Part shown: one piece after another, positions 18,317 to 26,435 of the stretch | How positions within the stretch are numbered: position 1 is the stretch's first letter | Layout of the letters: the number at the start of each line of letters is the position of its first letter | Source of the DNA: Nocardia suismassiliense | GTDB lineage: Bacteria > Actinomycetota > Actinomycetes > Mycobacteriales > Mycobacteriaceae | Assembly: GCF_900269665.1 (NCBI RefSeq) | Contig: NZ_LT985361.1 | Coordinates: 8,240,326 to 8,304,325, forward strand | DNA: 64,000 nt | Reading direction: 5' to 3' | Made by a program: the position numbers and the translations under genes | Notes under the pieces: model-generated | The model's input: the letters and a program-made list of their open reading frames with translations, nothing else | Told to the model about the DNA's origin: nothing | Databases searched by the model: none

Positions 18317-19657
18317 GTGACCCCCGGTCAACCGGAGCGCACCGGCCAACCGCCTGCATCGGCCCCCGCCGCGCCCGCGAGTTCCGCCGCGCCCGCCAAC
18401 TCCGCCGAGCAGCCGTACCCGGTGCGCTCCGTCGCGATCAAGGTCGCGCAGTGGATCGATCGGCTCGGCAGCATCTGGGTCGAGGGCCAGATCACCCAGA
18501 TCAACTTGCGACCGGGCGCCCGCACCGCGTTCCTGGTGCTGCGTGACCCGTCCGCGGACATGTCGCTGTCGGTGACTTGCGACCCGGACCTCATCCGCAA
18601 GTCCCCGATCCCGCTGCAGGAAGGCAGCCGGGTCGTGGTCTACGGCAAGCTCTCGTTCTTCACCGGCCGCGGCACACTGTCGTTGCGCGTCATCGAGATT
18701 CGCCCGGTCGGCATCGGTGAGCTGCTCGCCCGCATCGAGCGGCTGAAGGCCCTGCTCGCCGCCGAAGGTCTCTTCGACGTGCGGCTCAAGCGGCCGCTGC
18801 CGTTCCTGCCCAAGACCGTCGGACTGATCACCGGCCGGGCCAGCGCCGCCGAACGTGACGTCCTGACGGTGGCCAGAAATCGCTGGCCCGCAGTGCGTTT
18901 CGAGATTCGCAATACCGCCGTGCAGGGGCCGACCGCGGTGCCGCAGATGCTCGAGGCCCTCGCTCAACTCGACCGCGACCCGTCCGTCGAGGTGATCGTG
19001 CTGGCCCGCGGCGGCGGCAGCGTGGAGGACCTGCTGGCCTTCTCCGACGAGGCGCTGTGCCGCGCCATCGTCGCCGCGACCACCCCCATCGTGAGCGCGA
19101 TCGGCCACGAGCCGGACAACCCGCTCAGCGATCTCGTCGCCGACCTGCGCGCCGCCACGCCCACCGACGCCGCCAAGCGTGTGGTGCCCGACGCCGCCGC
19201 GGAATTGGCCGGTGTGCGCGATATGCGCGCCCGCTCCGCCGCCGCGCTGCGCGGCTGGGTCGACCGCGAGACCCGCGCGCTGACCCAACTGCGTTCGCGC
19301 CCCGTGCTCGCCGATCCGCTGCGCGAAATCGACCGGCGCCGTGAGGAAATCGAGCGCCTGCGCGCGTCGACCCGTCGCTGCGCCGAGCAGTTCATTCGTA
19401 CCGAGGCCACCGCGACCCGCCACCTGCGCGAGAAGCTGACCGCGGTGGGCCCGGCCGCCACCCTGGCCCGTGGCTACGCTGTCGTGCAGCGCGTCGCGGG
19501 CCCGGAACGGCACGTGGTGCGCACGATCGAGGACTCACCCGCGGGCAGCCAGCTGCGCATCAGGGTCGCCGACGGCGCCGTCACCGCGGCCGCGCTGGGC
19601 ACCCAGGCACTAGGCCCCCGCACCCAGGACAAGACGGACGACACGAGGAGGAGCTGA
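18317..19657 (+). CDS. xseA: Exodeoxyribonuclease VII large subunit
   Basis: A 446-residue catalytic subunit of exonuclease VII, which degrades single-stranded DNA from both ends. An Ala/Pro-rich lead (~35 residues) precedes the OB-fold domain ('GSIWVEGQITQINLRPGART'). The catalytic domain ('VGLITGRASAAERDVL', 'VIVLARGGGSVEDLLAFSDE', 'PIVSAIGHEPDNPLSDLVAD') and a long coiled coil follow. The GHEPD motif replaces the enterobacterial GHETD, as I recall for actinobacteria. GTG 18317 is the start. xseB follows two bases after the stop, so the subunits are coupled. The order lipid-droplet gene, xseA, xseB is that of M. tuberculosis in reverse. Confidence 0.96.
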   Translation: MTPGQPERTGQPPASAPAAPASSAAPANSAEQPYPVRSVAIKVAQWIDRLGSIWVEGQITQINLRPGARTAFLVLRDPSADMSLSVTCDPDLIRKSPIPLQEGSRVVVYGKLSFFTGRGTLSLRVIEIRPVGIGELLARIERLKALLAAEGLFDVRLKRPLPFLPKTVGLITGRASAAERDVLTVARNRWPAVRFEIRNTAVQGPTAVPQMLEALAQLDRDPSVEVIVLARGGGSVEDLLAFSDEALCRAIVAATTPIVSAIGHEPDNPLSDLVADLRAATPTDAAKRVVPDAAAELAGVRDMRARSAAALRGWVDRETRALTQLRSRPVLADPLREIDRRREEIERLRASTRRCAEQFIRTEATATRHLREKLTAVGPAATLARGYAVVQRVAGPERHVVRTIEDSPAGSQLRIRVADGAVTAAALGTQALGPRTQDKTDDTRRS

Positions 19658-19659
19658 CC

Positions 19660-19908
19660 TTGGCCGAGCCCGGCAAGGATGCCGAGACCGAATTGGCTGA
19701 GATCGCCACCTTCGGCTACGAGCGTGCCCGCGACGAACTGGTCAATGTCGTGAAGATGCTCGAACAAGGCGGCCTCGACCTCGACGAGTCGCTCGCCCTG
19801 TGGGAACGCGGCGAAGCGCTGGCCAACCGCTGCGAGGAACACCTGGCCGGCGCCAGAAAGCGGGTGGAGGACGCGCTGTCCCGCACCGACCTGGAGGGCC
19901 AGAGTTGA
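19660..19908 (+). CDS. xseB: Exodeoxyribonuclease VII small subunit
   Basis: An 82-residue helical protein that wraps the coiled coil of XseA. The family core 'GYERARDELVNVVKMLEQGG' and 'LDESLALWERGEALANRCEE' is complete. TTG 19660 is the start: GGAGGAG lies six bases upstream, inside the end of xseA, and no ATG or GTG is suitably placed. Its stop overlaps the TTG of the next gene (TTGA). Confidence 0.95.
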   Translation: MAEPGKDAETELAEIATFGYERARDELVNVVKMLEQGGLDLDESLALWERGEALANRCEEHLAGARKRVEDALSRTDLEGQS

Positions 19909-20249
19909 CGATCCGCCGGGCGACGCCGGACATCCACACCACCGACATCGAAGCCAGCCGCGACTTCTACCGGCTGCTCGGCTTCGAAGAGGCGATGGAC
20001 CTCGGCTGGGTCGTCACCATGGCCTCCCCCGCCAACCCCACCGCCCAGGTGCTACTCATCGGCCCCGGCGCCGAGAAGCTGCAGCCCAACATGAGCGTCG
20101 AGGTCGAAGACGTGGACGCCGTGCACGCGGCCATGACCGCCGCCGGCGCCGACATCGTCTATCCGCTCACCGACGAACAGTGGGGCGTACGCCGCTTCTT
20201 CGTCCGCGACCCCAACGGCACCATCGTCAACGTGGTCAACCACCGCTAG
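19905..20249 (+). CDS. VOC superfamily (glyoxalase-like) protein
   Basis: A 114-residue single-domain protein of the vicinal oxygen chelate fold ('TIRRATPDIHTTDIEASRDF', 'VEDVDAVHAAMTAAGADIVY', 'VRRFFVRDPNGTIVNVVNHR'). The TTG start at 19905 overlaps the xseB stop, with GGAGGG upstream, making a third gene of the xse operon. The substrate is unknown; some relatives are annotated as bleomycin-resistance-like, but nothing here supports that. Its last 36 bases are partly duplicated at 21374-21400. Confidence 0.85.
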   Translation: MTIRRATPDIHTTDIEASRDFYRLLGFEEAMDLGWVVTMASPANPTAQVLLIGPGAEKLQPNMSVEVEDVDAVHAAMTAAGADIVYPLTDEQWGVRRFFVRDPNGTIVNVVNHR

Positions 20250-20252
20250 GGA
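20217..20252 (+). repeat. Left copy of short direct repeat flanking an inserted segment
   Basis: The 3' end of the VOC gene, GGCACCATCGTCAAC then GTGGTCAAC then CACCGCTAGGGA, recurs at 21374-21400 without the middle nine bases. The repeats bound a ~1.1 kb segment with two orphan genes. Confidence 0.6.
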
Positions 20253-20565
20253 ACATACGCGGTCAGTGACCTTTGGCACTGGACTGCCGCCGCGACGGTT
20301 CAGTAGCAAGCAGCCTTCCCCGCCTGGGCGCCGACGACGAAATCTGTGCCGCGAGAAGATGACTCGATATGTGATAGAGCCCATAGTAGAACTCTTCGGT
20401 GGGATGGAACCGTTTCCCCTGGCTCGCCGTCCAACACTATTGACGGACAAAGACTTTCGGACTCCGCCCCGCAAGGGAGCCAGATCCGACGGCCGTCGTC
20501 GCATTTAGTGAGACCCTCGTCAGCGAGATAGCTGCGGAGGGCTAAAAGCATGGGGGCGGGACATT
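20253..20565. other. Intergenic stretch at the start of the small inserted segment
   Basis: About 310 bases without a convincing gene. Base composition is visibly less GC-rich than the flanks (for example around 20361-20410). A GGGGGCGGGA stretch just before 20566 probably serves as ribosome site of the next gene. Confidence 0.4.
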
Positions 20566-20928
20566 ATGAGGAACACACGACGCGTATCGGCGATTGCCTT
20601 CATGCTGGCTGGGCCGTTCATTGTCGGTATCGCAGGCTCGTCGGTCGCAGCGGCCACACCGAGCTACCCGCTGCCGGTAGCGGCCACTACGCTGTTTCAG
20701 CCTGTCGCGGAGGGGTTTTCGCCGGTCCAGCGTGCGCCGAAGAAGATCACGATCACAGTGCGCTGTGACCAGGTCAAGAACGGAACGCCGGCCAATGGGC
20801 ATTCCACCCAACAGGTCGAAGGGACAGGCCGGGCCTTCAATCGGGCCGATGCCCAGAAACTTGCGGAGAAGGATGTCGATAGCAAAATGCCGGCCGGATA
20901 TCACAAACGGCACTGCCATGTCATCTGA
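20566..20928 (+). CDS. Hypothetical secreted protein
   Basis: A 120-residue protein not recognised as a known family. A signal peptide is clear: basic 'MRNTRRVSAIAFMLAGPF', hydrophobic core, and a cleavage-like 'SVAAATPSY' near residue 29. The mature part has two cysteines ('VRCDQVKNG' and the C-terminal 'KRHCHVI') that could form a disulfide, and a charged middle ('FNRADAQKLAEKDVD'). The start ATG has GGGGGCGGGA nearby. It sits in the segment bounded by short direct repeats and has lower GC than its neighbours, so recent acquisition is likely. No function is assigned. Confidence 0.6.
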   Translation: MRNTRRVSAIAFMLAGPFIVGIAGSSVAAATPSYPLPVAATTLFQPVAEGFSPVQRAPKKITITVRCDQVKNGTPANGHSTQQVEGTGRAFNRADAQKLAEKDVDSKMPAGYHKRHCHVI

Positions 20929-20950
20929 CGAGAGGAAGTGATCAGCAACA

Positions 20951-21316
20951 GTGAGCAGCTATCTGGTTGTCCAGCTGTACTGCACGCCAATGGAGGCGAA
21001 TGCTATCCGTGCGGCTGTGGCGAGCGAGATCGCGAGGTTTCCGGAGTTCGCCGGTACGCACATCGAGTTCGAGCAGAAAGCTGAGGCCGACTACGAGATG
21101 CATCTGCAGTGGGCTGCCGATCACCCAGGGCAGGAGCCCTCGGACCGGGCATATTTCCTCCTCCGGGCGGAATCTCCGGCCGGTATCTCAGAGCCTGTAC
21201 TGCGGGAAGCAGAGTCCACGGTCACCGATTGGATTGATTCGACCTACAACGCAGATTCCGACAAGGTCGCTGAGGTTCAATGGGGCAGCTACGCCGGAAC
21301 CAAGCTCCTGAACTGA
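20951..21316 (+). CDS. Hypothetical cytosolic protein
   Basis: A 121-residue acidic protein with no signal peptide or membrane segment and no recognised domain. It reads 'SSYLVVQLYCTPMEANAIRA' at the start and 'KVAEVQWGSYAGTKLLN' at the end, with aromatic and acidic residues through the middle. GTG 20951 is the start, with AGAGGAAG about 11 bases upstream. It lies 22 bases after the secreted-protein gene on the same strand and may be co-transcribed with it. Base composition is lower in GC than the xse operon. Confidence 0.55.
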   Translation: MSSYLVVQLYCTPMEANAIRAAVASEIARFPEFAGTHIEFEQKAEADYEMHLQWAADHPGQEPSDRAYFLLRAESPAGISEPVLREAESTVTDWIDSTYNADSDKVAEVQWGSYAGTKLLN

Positions 21317-21373
21317 GTGAATCCACTCGCTGAAGGGCCGTCACCGTTTGTGCGGTGGCGGCCCTTTCACCGG

Positions 21374-21400
21374 GGCACCATCGTCAACCACCGCTAGGGA
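21374..21400 (+). repeat. Right copy of short direct repeat flanking an inserted segment
   Basis: GGCACCATCGTCAAC joined to CACCGCTAGGGA, equal to the 3' end of the VOC gene minus nine bases (GTGGTCAAC). The lost bases lie between two GTCAAC copies, which suggests slippage. The stop codon of the next gene on the minus strand falls inside this copy. Confidence 0.6.
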
Positions 21401-21615
21401 AACGTGCAGGCTGGGCCGCCGCCGGAGCTGTCGACCCATCCGGCGCGCAACATCCGCAGTAGTCGGCACAGGTAGTCGCCGGCCGAACCGGGGGCGGCGG
21501 AACCGCTGTCGGCGACGAGCGTCGGGGGCGAGTGATCGGGCGGGGTGGCGGCGGTCGCCGTCGCCGGTGCCAGCAGCATGGTGGCGACCGCGAGGCCTGC
21601 AATGGTTTTCTTCAT
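21394..21615 (-). CDS. Small secreted protein, hypothetical
   Basis: A 73-residue protein with a clean signal peptide ('MKKTIAGLAVATMLLAPATA', cleavage near 'TATAATPPD'). The short mature part has two cysteines ('DYLCRLLRMLRAGW' and the terminal 'GGPACTFP'). The ATG at 21613-21615 is preceded by GGACAGAG. Its stop codon lies within the duplicated VOC-gene end, so the last few codons may have been reshaped by the rearrangement. No family recognised. Confidence 0.55.
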   Translation of the reverse strand: MKKTIAGLAVATMLLAPATATAATPPDHSPPTLVADSGSAAPGSAGDYLCRLLRMLRAGWVDSSGGGPACTFP

Positions 21616-21718
21616 AGCTCTGTCCGAGTTCGTCCGAATCCCCGCCCAGCAAGCAGTATTCGACGACTTCGTCCGCTGCGCACGACCCCATTCATCAGGG
21701 CCCGACACACACCTGGGG

Positions 21719-22285
21719 TCAGGGCTTGATCGGCGGAGCGGCTGTGATGGCTTGCGCGAGCGTGACGAACGACTCACGTTGACCGGCGCCGGTGATGAGC
21801 ACCCGCACCTGGCCGAGGTCAGTGATCCAAGCCGATTCCGAGCCGGGCTCGGCGTAGACGATCCATTTCTGGTCGCCGATCTGCTCGGTACCGGTGGCGT
21901 AGCGGGAGCCGAGCACGAATCGGGACAGGGCTTCCTCGGTCGCGCTGCTCTGGCTGAAGCGCATGTAGGCGCCGTGGTTGGTGATATAGCCGACAGTGCT
22001 GATCGGTCCGCCGCCGGTGCCGCTGATGTTCTCCCGGCTGCCGGAGTTGGGCGTCCAGTCGGCGGGCACGGCCGGGTTCCGGATGGGGAACGGCAGGCTG
22101 CGGGCGTCGGAGGTGAGCGCGGCCTTCGCATCGAAGTGCGGGATCTGCCCCTGCGTCGGACCCTTTGCGGCGAAACTGCATTGGCTCGCCAGGCCGGCGA
22201 AAACCACGGCGATCAATACGAGGGGGATCAGCGACCAGAACAGATCCCGGTAGTCGTTCATGATGCGTGGCTTTTGCGGGGACAC
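21719..22285 (-). CDS. DUF4245 domain membrane-anchored protein (Rv1100-like)
   Basis: A 188-residue protein with one N-terminal membrane segment ('LFWSLIPLVLIAVVFAGLAS') and an exported domain of the DUF4245 type ('FDAKAALTSDARSLPFPIRN', 'ADWTPNSGSRENISG', 'AEPGSESAWITDLGQVRVLI'). M. tuberculosis has such a gene (Rv1100) divergent from glpX, as here. GTG 22285 gives the start 'VSPQKPRIMNDYRDLFW', which looks like the family N terminus; ATG 22261 is the alternative. Function unknown; the domain would face the periplasm-like space. Confidence 0.82.
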   Translation of the reverse strand: MSPQKPRIMNDYRDLFWSLIPLVLIAVVFAGLASQCSFAAKGPTQGQIPHFDAKAALTSDARSLPFPIRNPAVPADWTPNSGSRENISGTGGGPISTVGYITNHGAYMRFSQSSATEEALSRFVLGSRYATGTEQIGDQKWIVYAEPGSESAWITDLGQVRVLITGAGQRESFVTLAQAITAAPPIKP

Positions 22286-22475
22286 GCACTCAGTATCCAC
22301 TCGCGCGTCCGGCGCTCCCGCACGCACCCCGATCGACCGAGCAGGGTGTACGCCCGTCTCAGTTCGAGTGAGACAATCGTCCGGACCGACGCGCGCGGTC
22401 ATGCAGCTTGCGTTAACCCCAGGACCCCGCGCGCGGCGCACAGCTTTTGTACCGACGCACAGGAGGCACCCCGCA

Positions 22476-23519
22476 ATGACGGCATCTTCCCCGACACCGA
22501 GCCGCCGCGAGGCGCCGGACCGCAACCTCGCGCTCGAGCTGGTCCGCGTCACCGAGGCCGGTGCGATGGCCGCAGGCCGGTGGGTCGGTCGCGGCGACAA
22601 GGAGGGGGGCGACGGCGCCGCGGTCGACGCGATGCGCCAGTTGGTCAACTCGGTCTCCATGCGCGGCGTGGTCGTCATCGGCGAGGGCGAGAAGGACGAG
22701 GCGCCCATGCTGTTCAACGGCGAACTCGTCGGTGACGGCACCGGACCCGAGGTCGATTTCGCGGTCGACCCGGTCGACGGCACCACGCTGATGTCGAAGG
22801 GCTCCCCCGGCGCCATCGCGGTGCTCGCGGTCGCCCAGCGCGGCGCGATGTTCGACCCGTCCGCGGTGTTCTACATGAGCAAGATCGCGGTCGGCCCGGA
22901 CGCCGCCGACGTGATCGACATCTCGGTCCCGATCGGCGAGAACATCCGCCGGGTCGCCAAGGCCAAGGGCCTGTCGAAGTCGGACCTGACCGTCTGCATC
23001 CTGGACCGCCCCCGGCATGCCGAGCTGATCCAGCAGGTCCGGGACGCGGGCGCGCGCATCCGGCTGATCTCCGACGGCGACGTCGCGGGCGCCATCGCCG
23101 CGGCCAGGCCCGACTCGGGCACCGACATCCTGGTCGGCGTCGGTGGCACCCCCGAGGGCATCATCGCGGCCGCGGCGATGCGCTGTATGGGTGGCGAGCT
23201 GCAAGGCATGCTGGCCCCGACAGACGACGACGAGCGGCAGAAGGCGATCGACGCGGGCCACGATCTGGATCGGGTGCTCACCACCGAGGACCTGGTGGCC
23301 GGCGACAACGTCTTCTTCTGCGCCACCGGCGTCACCGACGGCGACCTGCTGCGCGGCGTGCGCTACTACGGCGGCGGCGCGTCCACCCAGTCGATCGTGA
23401 TGCGCTCCAAGTCCGGCACGGTCCGGATGATCGACGCCTACCACCGCCTGACGAAGCTGCGCGAGTACTCCTCGGTCGACTTCATCGGTGACGAGCACGC
23501 GGTGCCGCCGCTGCCCTGA
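22476..23519 (+). CDS. glpX: Fructose-1,6-bisphosphatase class II
   Basis: A 347-residue enzyme for the key gluconeogenic step, fructose 1,6-bisphosphate to fructose 6-phosphate. GlpX features are 'GRGDKEGGDGAAVDAMR', 'GEGEKDEAPMLFNGE', the metal-binding 'DFAVDPVDGTTLMSKG' and 'GVGGTPEGIIAAAAMRCMGG'. ATG 22476 has AGGAGG at 22461-22466. It is likely the only FBPase, since actinobacteria usually rely on GlpX. A strong terminator follows; fumC starts ~200 bases later on its own. The order DUF4245, glpX, fumC equals Rv1100-Rv1099c-Rv1098c. Confidence 0.97.
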   Translation: MTASSPTPSRREAPDRNLALELVRVTEAGAMAAGRWVGRGDKEGGDGAAVDAMRQLVNSVSMRGVVVIGEGEKDEAPMLFNGELVGDGTGPEVDFAVDPVDGTTLMSKGSPGAIAVLAVAQRGAMFDPSAVFYMSKIAVGPDAADVIDISVPIGENIRRVAKAKGLSKSDLTVCILDRPRHAELIQQVRDAGARIRLISDGDVAGAIAAARPDSGTDILVGVGGTPEGIIAAAAMRCMGGELQGMLAPTDDDERQKAIDAGHDLDRVLTTEDLVAGDNVFFCATGVTDGDLLRGVRYYGGGASTQSIVMRSKSGTVRMIDAYHRLTKLREYSSVDFIGDEHAVPPLP

Positions 23520-23538
23520 TCCGGCACCATCGAGAACC

Positions 23539-23575
23539 AGAGACGCGCAGGCATCCCCTGCGCGTCTCTGCTTTT
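23539..23575 (+). terminator. Intrinsic terminator of glpX
   Basis: A perfect 13-base-pair stem (AGAGACGCGCAGG / CCTGCGCGTCTCT) around a five-base loop, followed by GCTTTT. It starts 20 bases after the glpX stop. Confidence 0.9.
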
Positions 23576-23723
23576 ACAAGCCCCTCGCGGCGAGTCGAAT
23601 GGCCGCGCGCCGCGACCTGTCGACCACCTCGCGGATATTCCGGGTGCGGCGCAGCCGAGGGTGTGCGAATCACTACAGGCGTGGCAGCCCCATGACGGTC
23701 GTCTCGGGCATATGGTCGGAAAC

Positions 23724-25127
23724 ATGACGGAGGAGACGCAGTACCGCATCGAGCACGACACCATGGGCGAGGTCAGGGTCCCGGTGGACGCGCTGTGGCG
23801 GGCGCAGACCCAGCGGGCCGTGGAGAACTTCCCGATCAGCGGACGCGGCCTGGAGCGCGCGCAGATCCGCGCGCTCGGCCTGCTGAAGGCCGCCTGCGCC
23901 AAGGTGAATCGGGATCTGGGGCTGCTCGACCCCGCGAAGGCCAACGCCATCATCGCCGCCGCCGACGAGATCGCCGCGGGCAAGCACGACGACCAGTTCC
24001 CGATCGATGTTTTCCAGACCGGCTCGGGCACCAGCTCGAACATGAACGCCAACGAGGTGATCGCCTCGATCGCGAAGGCGAACGGCGTGACCGTGCACCC
24101 GAACGACGACGTGAACATGTCGCAGTCGTCCAACGACACCTTCCCGACCGCGGTGCATCTCGCCGCGACCGAGGCGATCATCACCGACCTGGTGCCCGCG
24201 CTCGAGCATCTGCGGCTGGCCCTGCTGGACAAGTCGACCGAGTGGCGGACCGTGGTCAAGTCAGGCCGCACCCACCTGATGGACGCGGTGCCGGTGACCC
24301 TCGGCCAGGAGTTCGGCGGTTACACCCGCCAGATCGCCGCGGGCATCGACCGTCTCATGGCGACGCTGCCGCGCCTCGGTGAGCTGCCCATCGGCGGCAC
24401 CGCGGTGGGCACCGGCCTCAATGCGCCAGACGGTTTCGGCGGCAAGGTCGTTGCGGAGCTGGTCCGTTCGACCGGTCTCGACGCGCTGCGTGAGGCCAGG
24501 GATCACTTCGAGGCGCAAGCCGCCCGGGACGGACTGGTCGAGGCGTCGGGTGCGGCGCGCACCGTCGCGGTGAGTCTCACCAAGATCGCCAACGACATTC
24601 GCTGGATGGGCTCGGGCCCGCTGACCGGCCTCGGCGAACTCCAGCTGCCCGATCTGCAGCCCGGCAGTTCGATCATGCCCGGCAAGGTCAATCCCGTGCT
24701 GCCCGAGGCGGTTACGCAGGTCGCGGCGCAGGTGATCGGCAACGACGCCGCTGTCGCGTTCGGCGGCGCGAACGGCGCCTTCGAACTGAATGTCTATATC
24801 CCGGTGATGGCGCGCAATCTGCTCGAGTCGATTCGGTTGCTCGCCAATGTTTCCCGGCTCTTCGCCGACAAGTGTGTGCGCGGACTGGTCGCCAATGTGG
24901 ACCACCTCCGCACCTTGGCGGAGTCCTCGCCCTCCATTGTTACCCCGCTGAATTCGGCGATCGGTTACGAAGAGGCGGCGGCGGTTGCCAAAGAAGCGTT
25001 GAAGCACAAGAAGACAATTCGCCAGACGGTTATCGATCGCGGTCTGCTCGATGAGAAGCTCACCGAGGAAGAACTCGACCGCCGATTGGATGTGCTGTCC
25101 ATGGCGAAGGTCGAAGACCAGAAATAG
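23724..25127 (+). CDS. fumC: Fumarate hydratase, class II
   Basis: A 467-residue TCA-cycle enzyme interconverting fumarate and malate. The signature 'GSSIMPGKVNPVLPEAV' lies at about residues 313-329, 'TGSGTSSNMNANEVIA' and 'VNMSQSSNDTFPTAVH' form the substrate site, and 'SGRTHLMDAVPVTLGQEFGG' carries the catalytic His region. ATG 23724 begins 'MTEETQYRIEHDTMGEV', typical of the family; ATG 23712 would add four residues. It has its own promoter region after the glpX terminator and ends before a large hairpin. Confidence 0.97.
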   Translation: MTEETQYRIEHDTMGEVRVPVDALWRAQTQRAVENFPISGRGLERAQIRALGLLKAACAKVNRDLGLLDPAKANAIIAAADEIAAGKHDDQFPIDVFQTGSGTSSNMNANEVIASIAKANGVTVHPNDDVNMSQSSNDTFPTAVHLAATEAIITDLVPALEHLRLALLDKSTEWRTVVKSGRTHLMDAVPVTLGQEFGGYTRQIAAGIDRLMATLPRLGELPIGGTAVGTGLNAPDGFGGKVVAELVRSTGLDALREARDHFEAQAARDGLVEASGAARTVAVSLTKIANDIRWMGSGPLTGLGELQLPDLQPGSSIMPGKVNPVLPEAVTQVAAQVIGNDAAVAFGGANGAFELNVYIPVMARNLLESIRLLANVSRLFADKCVRGLVANVDHLRTLAESSPSIVTPLNSAIGYEEAAAVAKEALKHKKTIRQTVIDRGLLDEKLTEEELDRRLDVLSMAKVEDQK

Positions 25128-25147
25128 CAATTACTTTCGCCGCCGCG

Positions 25148-25193
25148 CGAGCGTCACGTCGGACTCCCTCATACTGGTCCGACGTGACGCTCG
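25148..25193. terminator. Long hairpin between fumC and the 28-residue peptide gene
   Basis: A perfect 17-base-pair stem (CGAGCGTCACGTCGGAC and its complement) with a 12-base loop, 20 bases after the fumC stop. It lies between convergent genes and could stop transcription from both sides. Confidence 0.8.
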
Positions 25194-25248
25194 ACGGAGC
25201 GTGGGCGTGGGTAGGTCAGCCTGGCCGAAATACCCACGCGAGGGGACA

Positions 25249-25335
25249 TCAGAAGATGATGCCGAGCGCCTTCAGGAACGCCTTGGCACCGACACCGAAG
25301 AGGGAAACCATGCCCTCGACAATTGCTCCAACCAT
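25249..25335 (-). CDS. 28-residue hydrophobic/amphipathic peptide
   Basis: A short gene with good signals: AAAGGAA sits six bases before the ATG at 25333-25335, and a TGA follows 28 codons later. The product begins 'MVGAIVEGMVSLFG' and ends 'KAFLKALGIIF', hydrophobic with two lysines and one glutamate, which could form a membrane-active helix. It resembles in size and character short helical channel or surfactant peptides (PorA/PorH of corynebacteria, phenol-soluble modulins), but I recognise no family. It stands alone between a terminator and desA2. The ribosome site and clean ends support expression. Confidence 0.6.
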   Translation of the reverse strand: MVGAIVEGMVSLFGVGAKAFLKALGIIF

Positions 25336-25475
25336 GATTCTTTCCTTTCTCGCTTCCGCATAATGCGGATGTACTCAGCTAATCGCTGGCGACATCGCGT
25401 GTGTTTCATCACAACTACGCGAAAAAGAAAAGAATCCGGTCGGCGCGGTAAAACCACGCGCCGACCGGGGGTAAT

Positions 25476-26333
25476 TCAGTCGCGCAGATGCGCGAGTTCG
25501 GCGCGAGCCGCTTCGCCGGCTTCACCGAGATCGGTCCGAGTGAAGACGTTCCACCGCTTCAGCAGCGGCTTGAAGACCAACTCGTTCTCCTTGGCCGGGT
25601 CGTAGATCCCGGCTACGGCGAGCACCTCATCGCTGGTGCGGCCGTCGGCCAGCGTCACCGAGGGCACCTTGAAGTCGGCGACCTGGTCGGCGATGGCGCG
25701 CATCGCCTGATCGGGCGCCACGTTCAGGCCCGCCTCGACCAGCTCGGCGAACACGACCGCCTGCATCTCGTCGTCGAGCGCGATGCGCTCGGCGATCGCG
25801 GTGACCATCGGGCTCTCGCCGAGCGCCGCGGTGTTGCGATGCCGGATGGCGGCGGCGACCTCTTCGAAGGCGCAGGCGGCCAGCACGTCGAGCAGGTGCA
25901 TGCCGGGGCGGCGGAAGCCGTCGGTCATGTGCTTCATCCGCATCCGCTCCAGCTCGACCGGGTCCACCGCCCGGGTCACCATGAGGAAGTTGCGGATCAT
26001 GATCTCGTGGCGGTTCTCCTCGGCGGTCCACCGGCCGACCCAGCGCCACCACGCGCCGGTGCGCAGGTACTTGCCCAGCTCGCGATGGTACGAGGGCAGG
26101 TTGTCCGCGATCAGCACGCTGACGGTCAACGCCAGCTTGGCGACCTCGCTGAGCTCGGACTGCTCCGGCGCCCAGTCGGTCCCGTGGAGAAACGCGAAGT
26201 TACGGCCGTCGTCCCACGGCACGAAGTCGTGCGGCTGCCATCCGTCGGCGGCGTCGATGTGGCGACGCAGAATGGATTCCACGTCCAGCGCGAGGGATTC
26301 GAGCAACTCGCGATCGGTCAAGAGAGTTTGCAC
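25476..26333 (-). CDS. desA2: Acyl-ACP desaturase DesA2-like
   Basis: A 285-residue ferritin-like protein of the acyl-ACP desaturase family, closest by synteny to Rv1094 (DesA2). The first iron motif 'WTAEENRHEIMIRNFL' (E105-E106-x-x-H109) is intact, and 'AFEEVAAAIRHRN' gives E157-E158. In the second E-x-x-H (E189 in 'IALDDEMQAVVFAEL') the third residue on is alanine, not histidine, so iron binding may be altered. GTG 26333 is the start. Neighbours phoH2 and glyA match the M. tuberculosis order. Its role in lipid desaturation is inferred, and the missing His makes catalysis uncertain. Confidence 0.85.
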   Translation of the reverse strand: MQTLLTDRELLESLALDVESILRRHIDAADGWQPHDFVPWDDGRNFAFLHGTDWAPEQSELSEVAKLALTVSVLIADNLPSYHRELGKYLRTGAWWRWVGRWTAEENRHEIMIRNFLMVTRAVDPVELERMRMKHMTDGFRRPGMHLLDVLAACAFEEVAAAIRHRNTAALGESPMVTAIAERIALDDEMQAVVFAELVEAGLNVAPDQAMRAIADQVADFKVPSVTLADGRTSDEVLAVAGIYDPAKENELVFKPLLKRWNVFTRTDLGEAGEAARAELAHLRD

Positions 26334-26435
26334 CTAGACAACCTAGCGGTTGAGCCCGAGATACGGGCATTCATTGGATGAGACTGGACGGGCGCCCGGG
26401 ACCGGCTGAGCCGTCCCGGGCGCCGAACCGACTAC

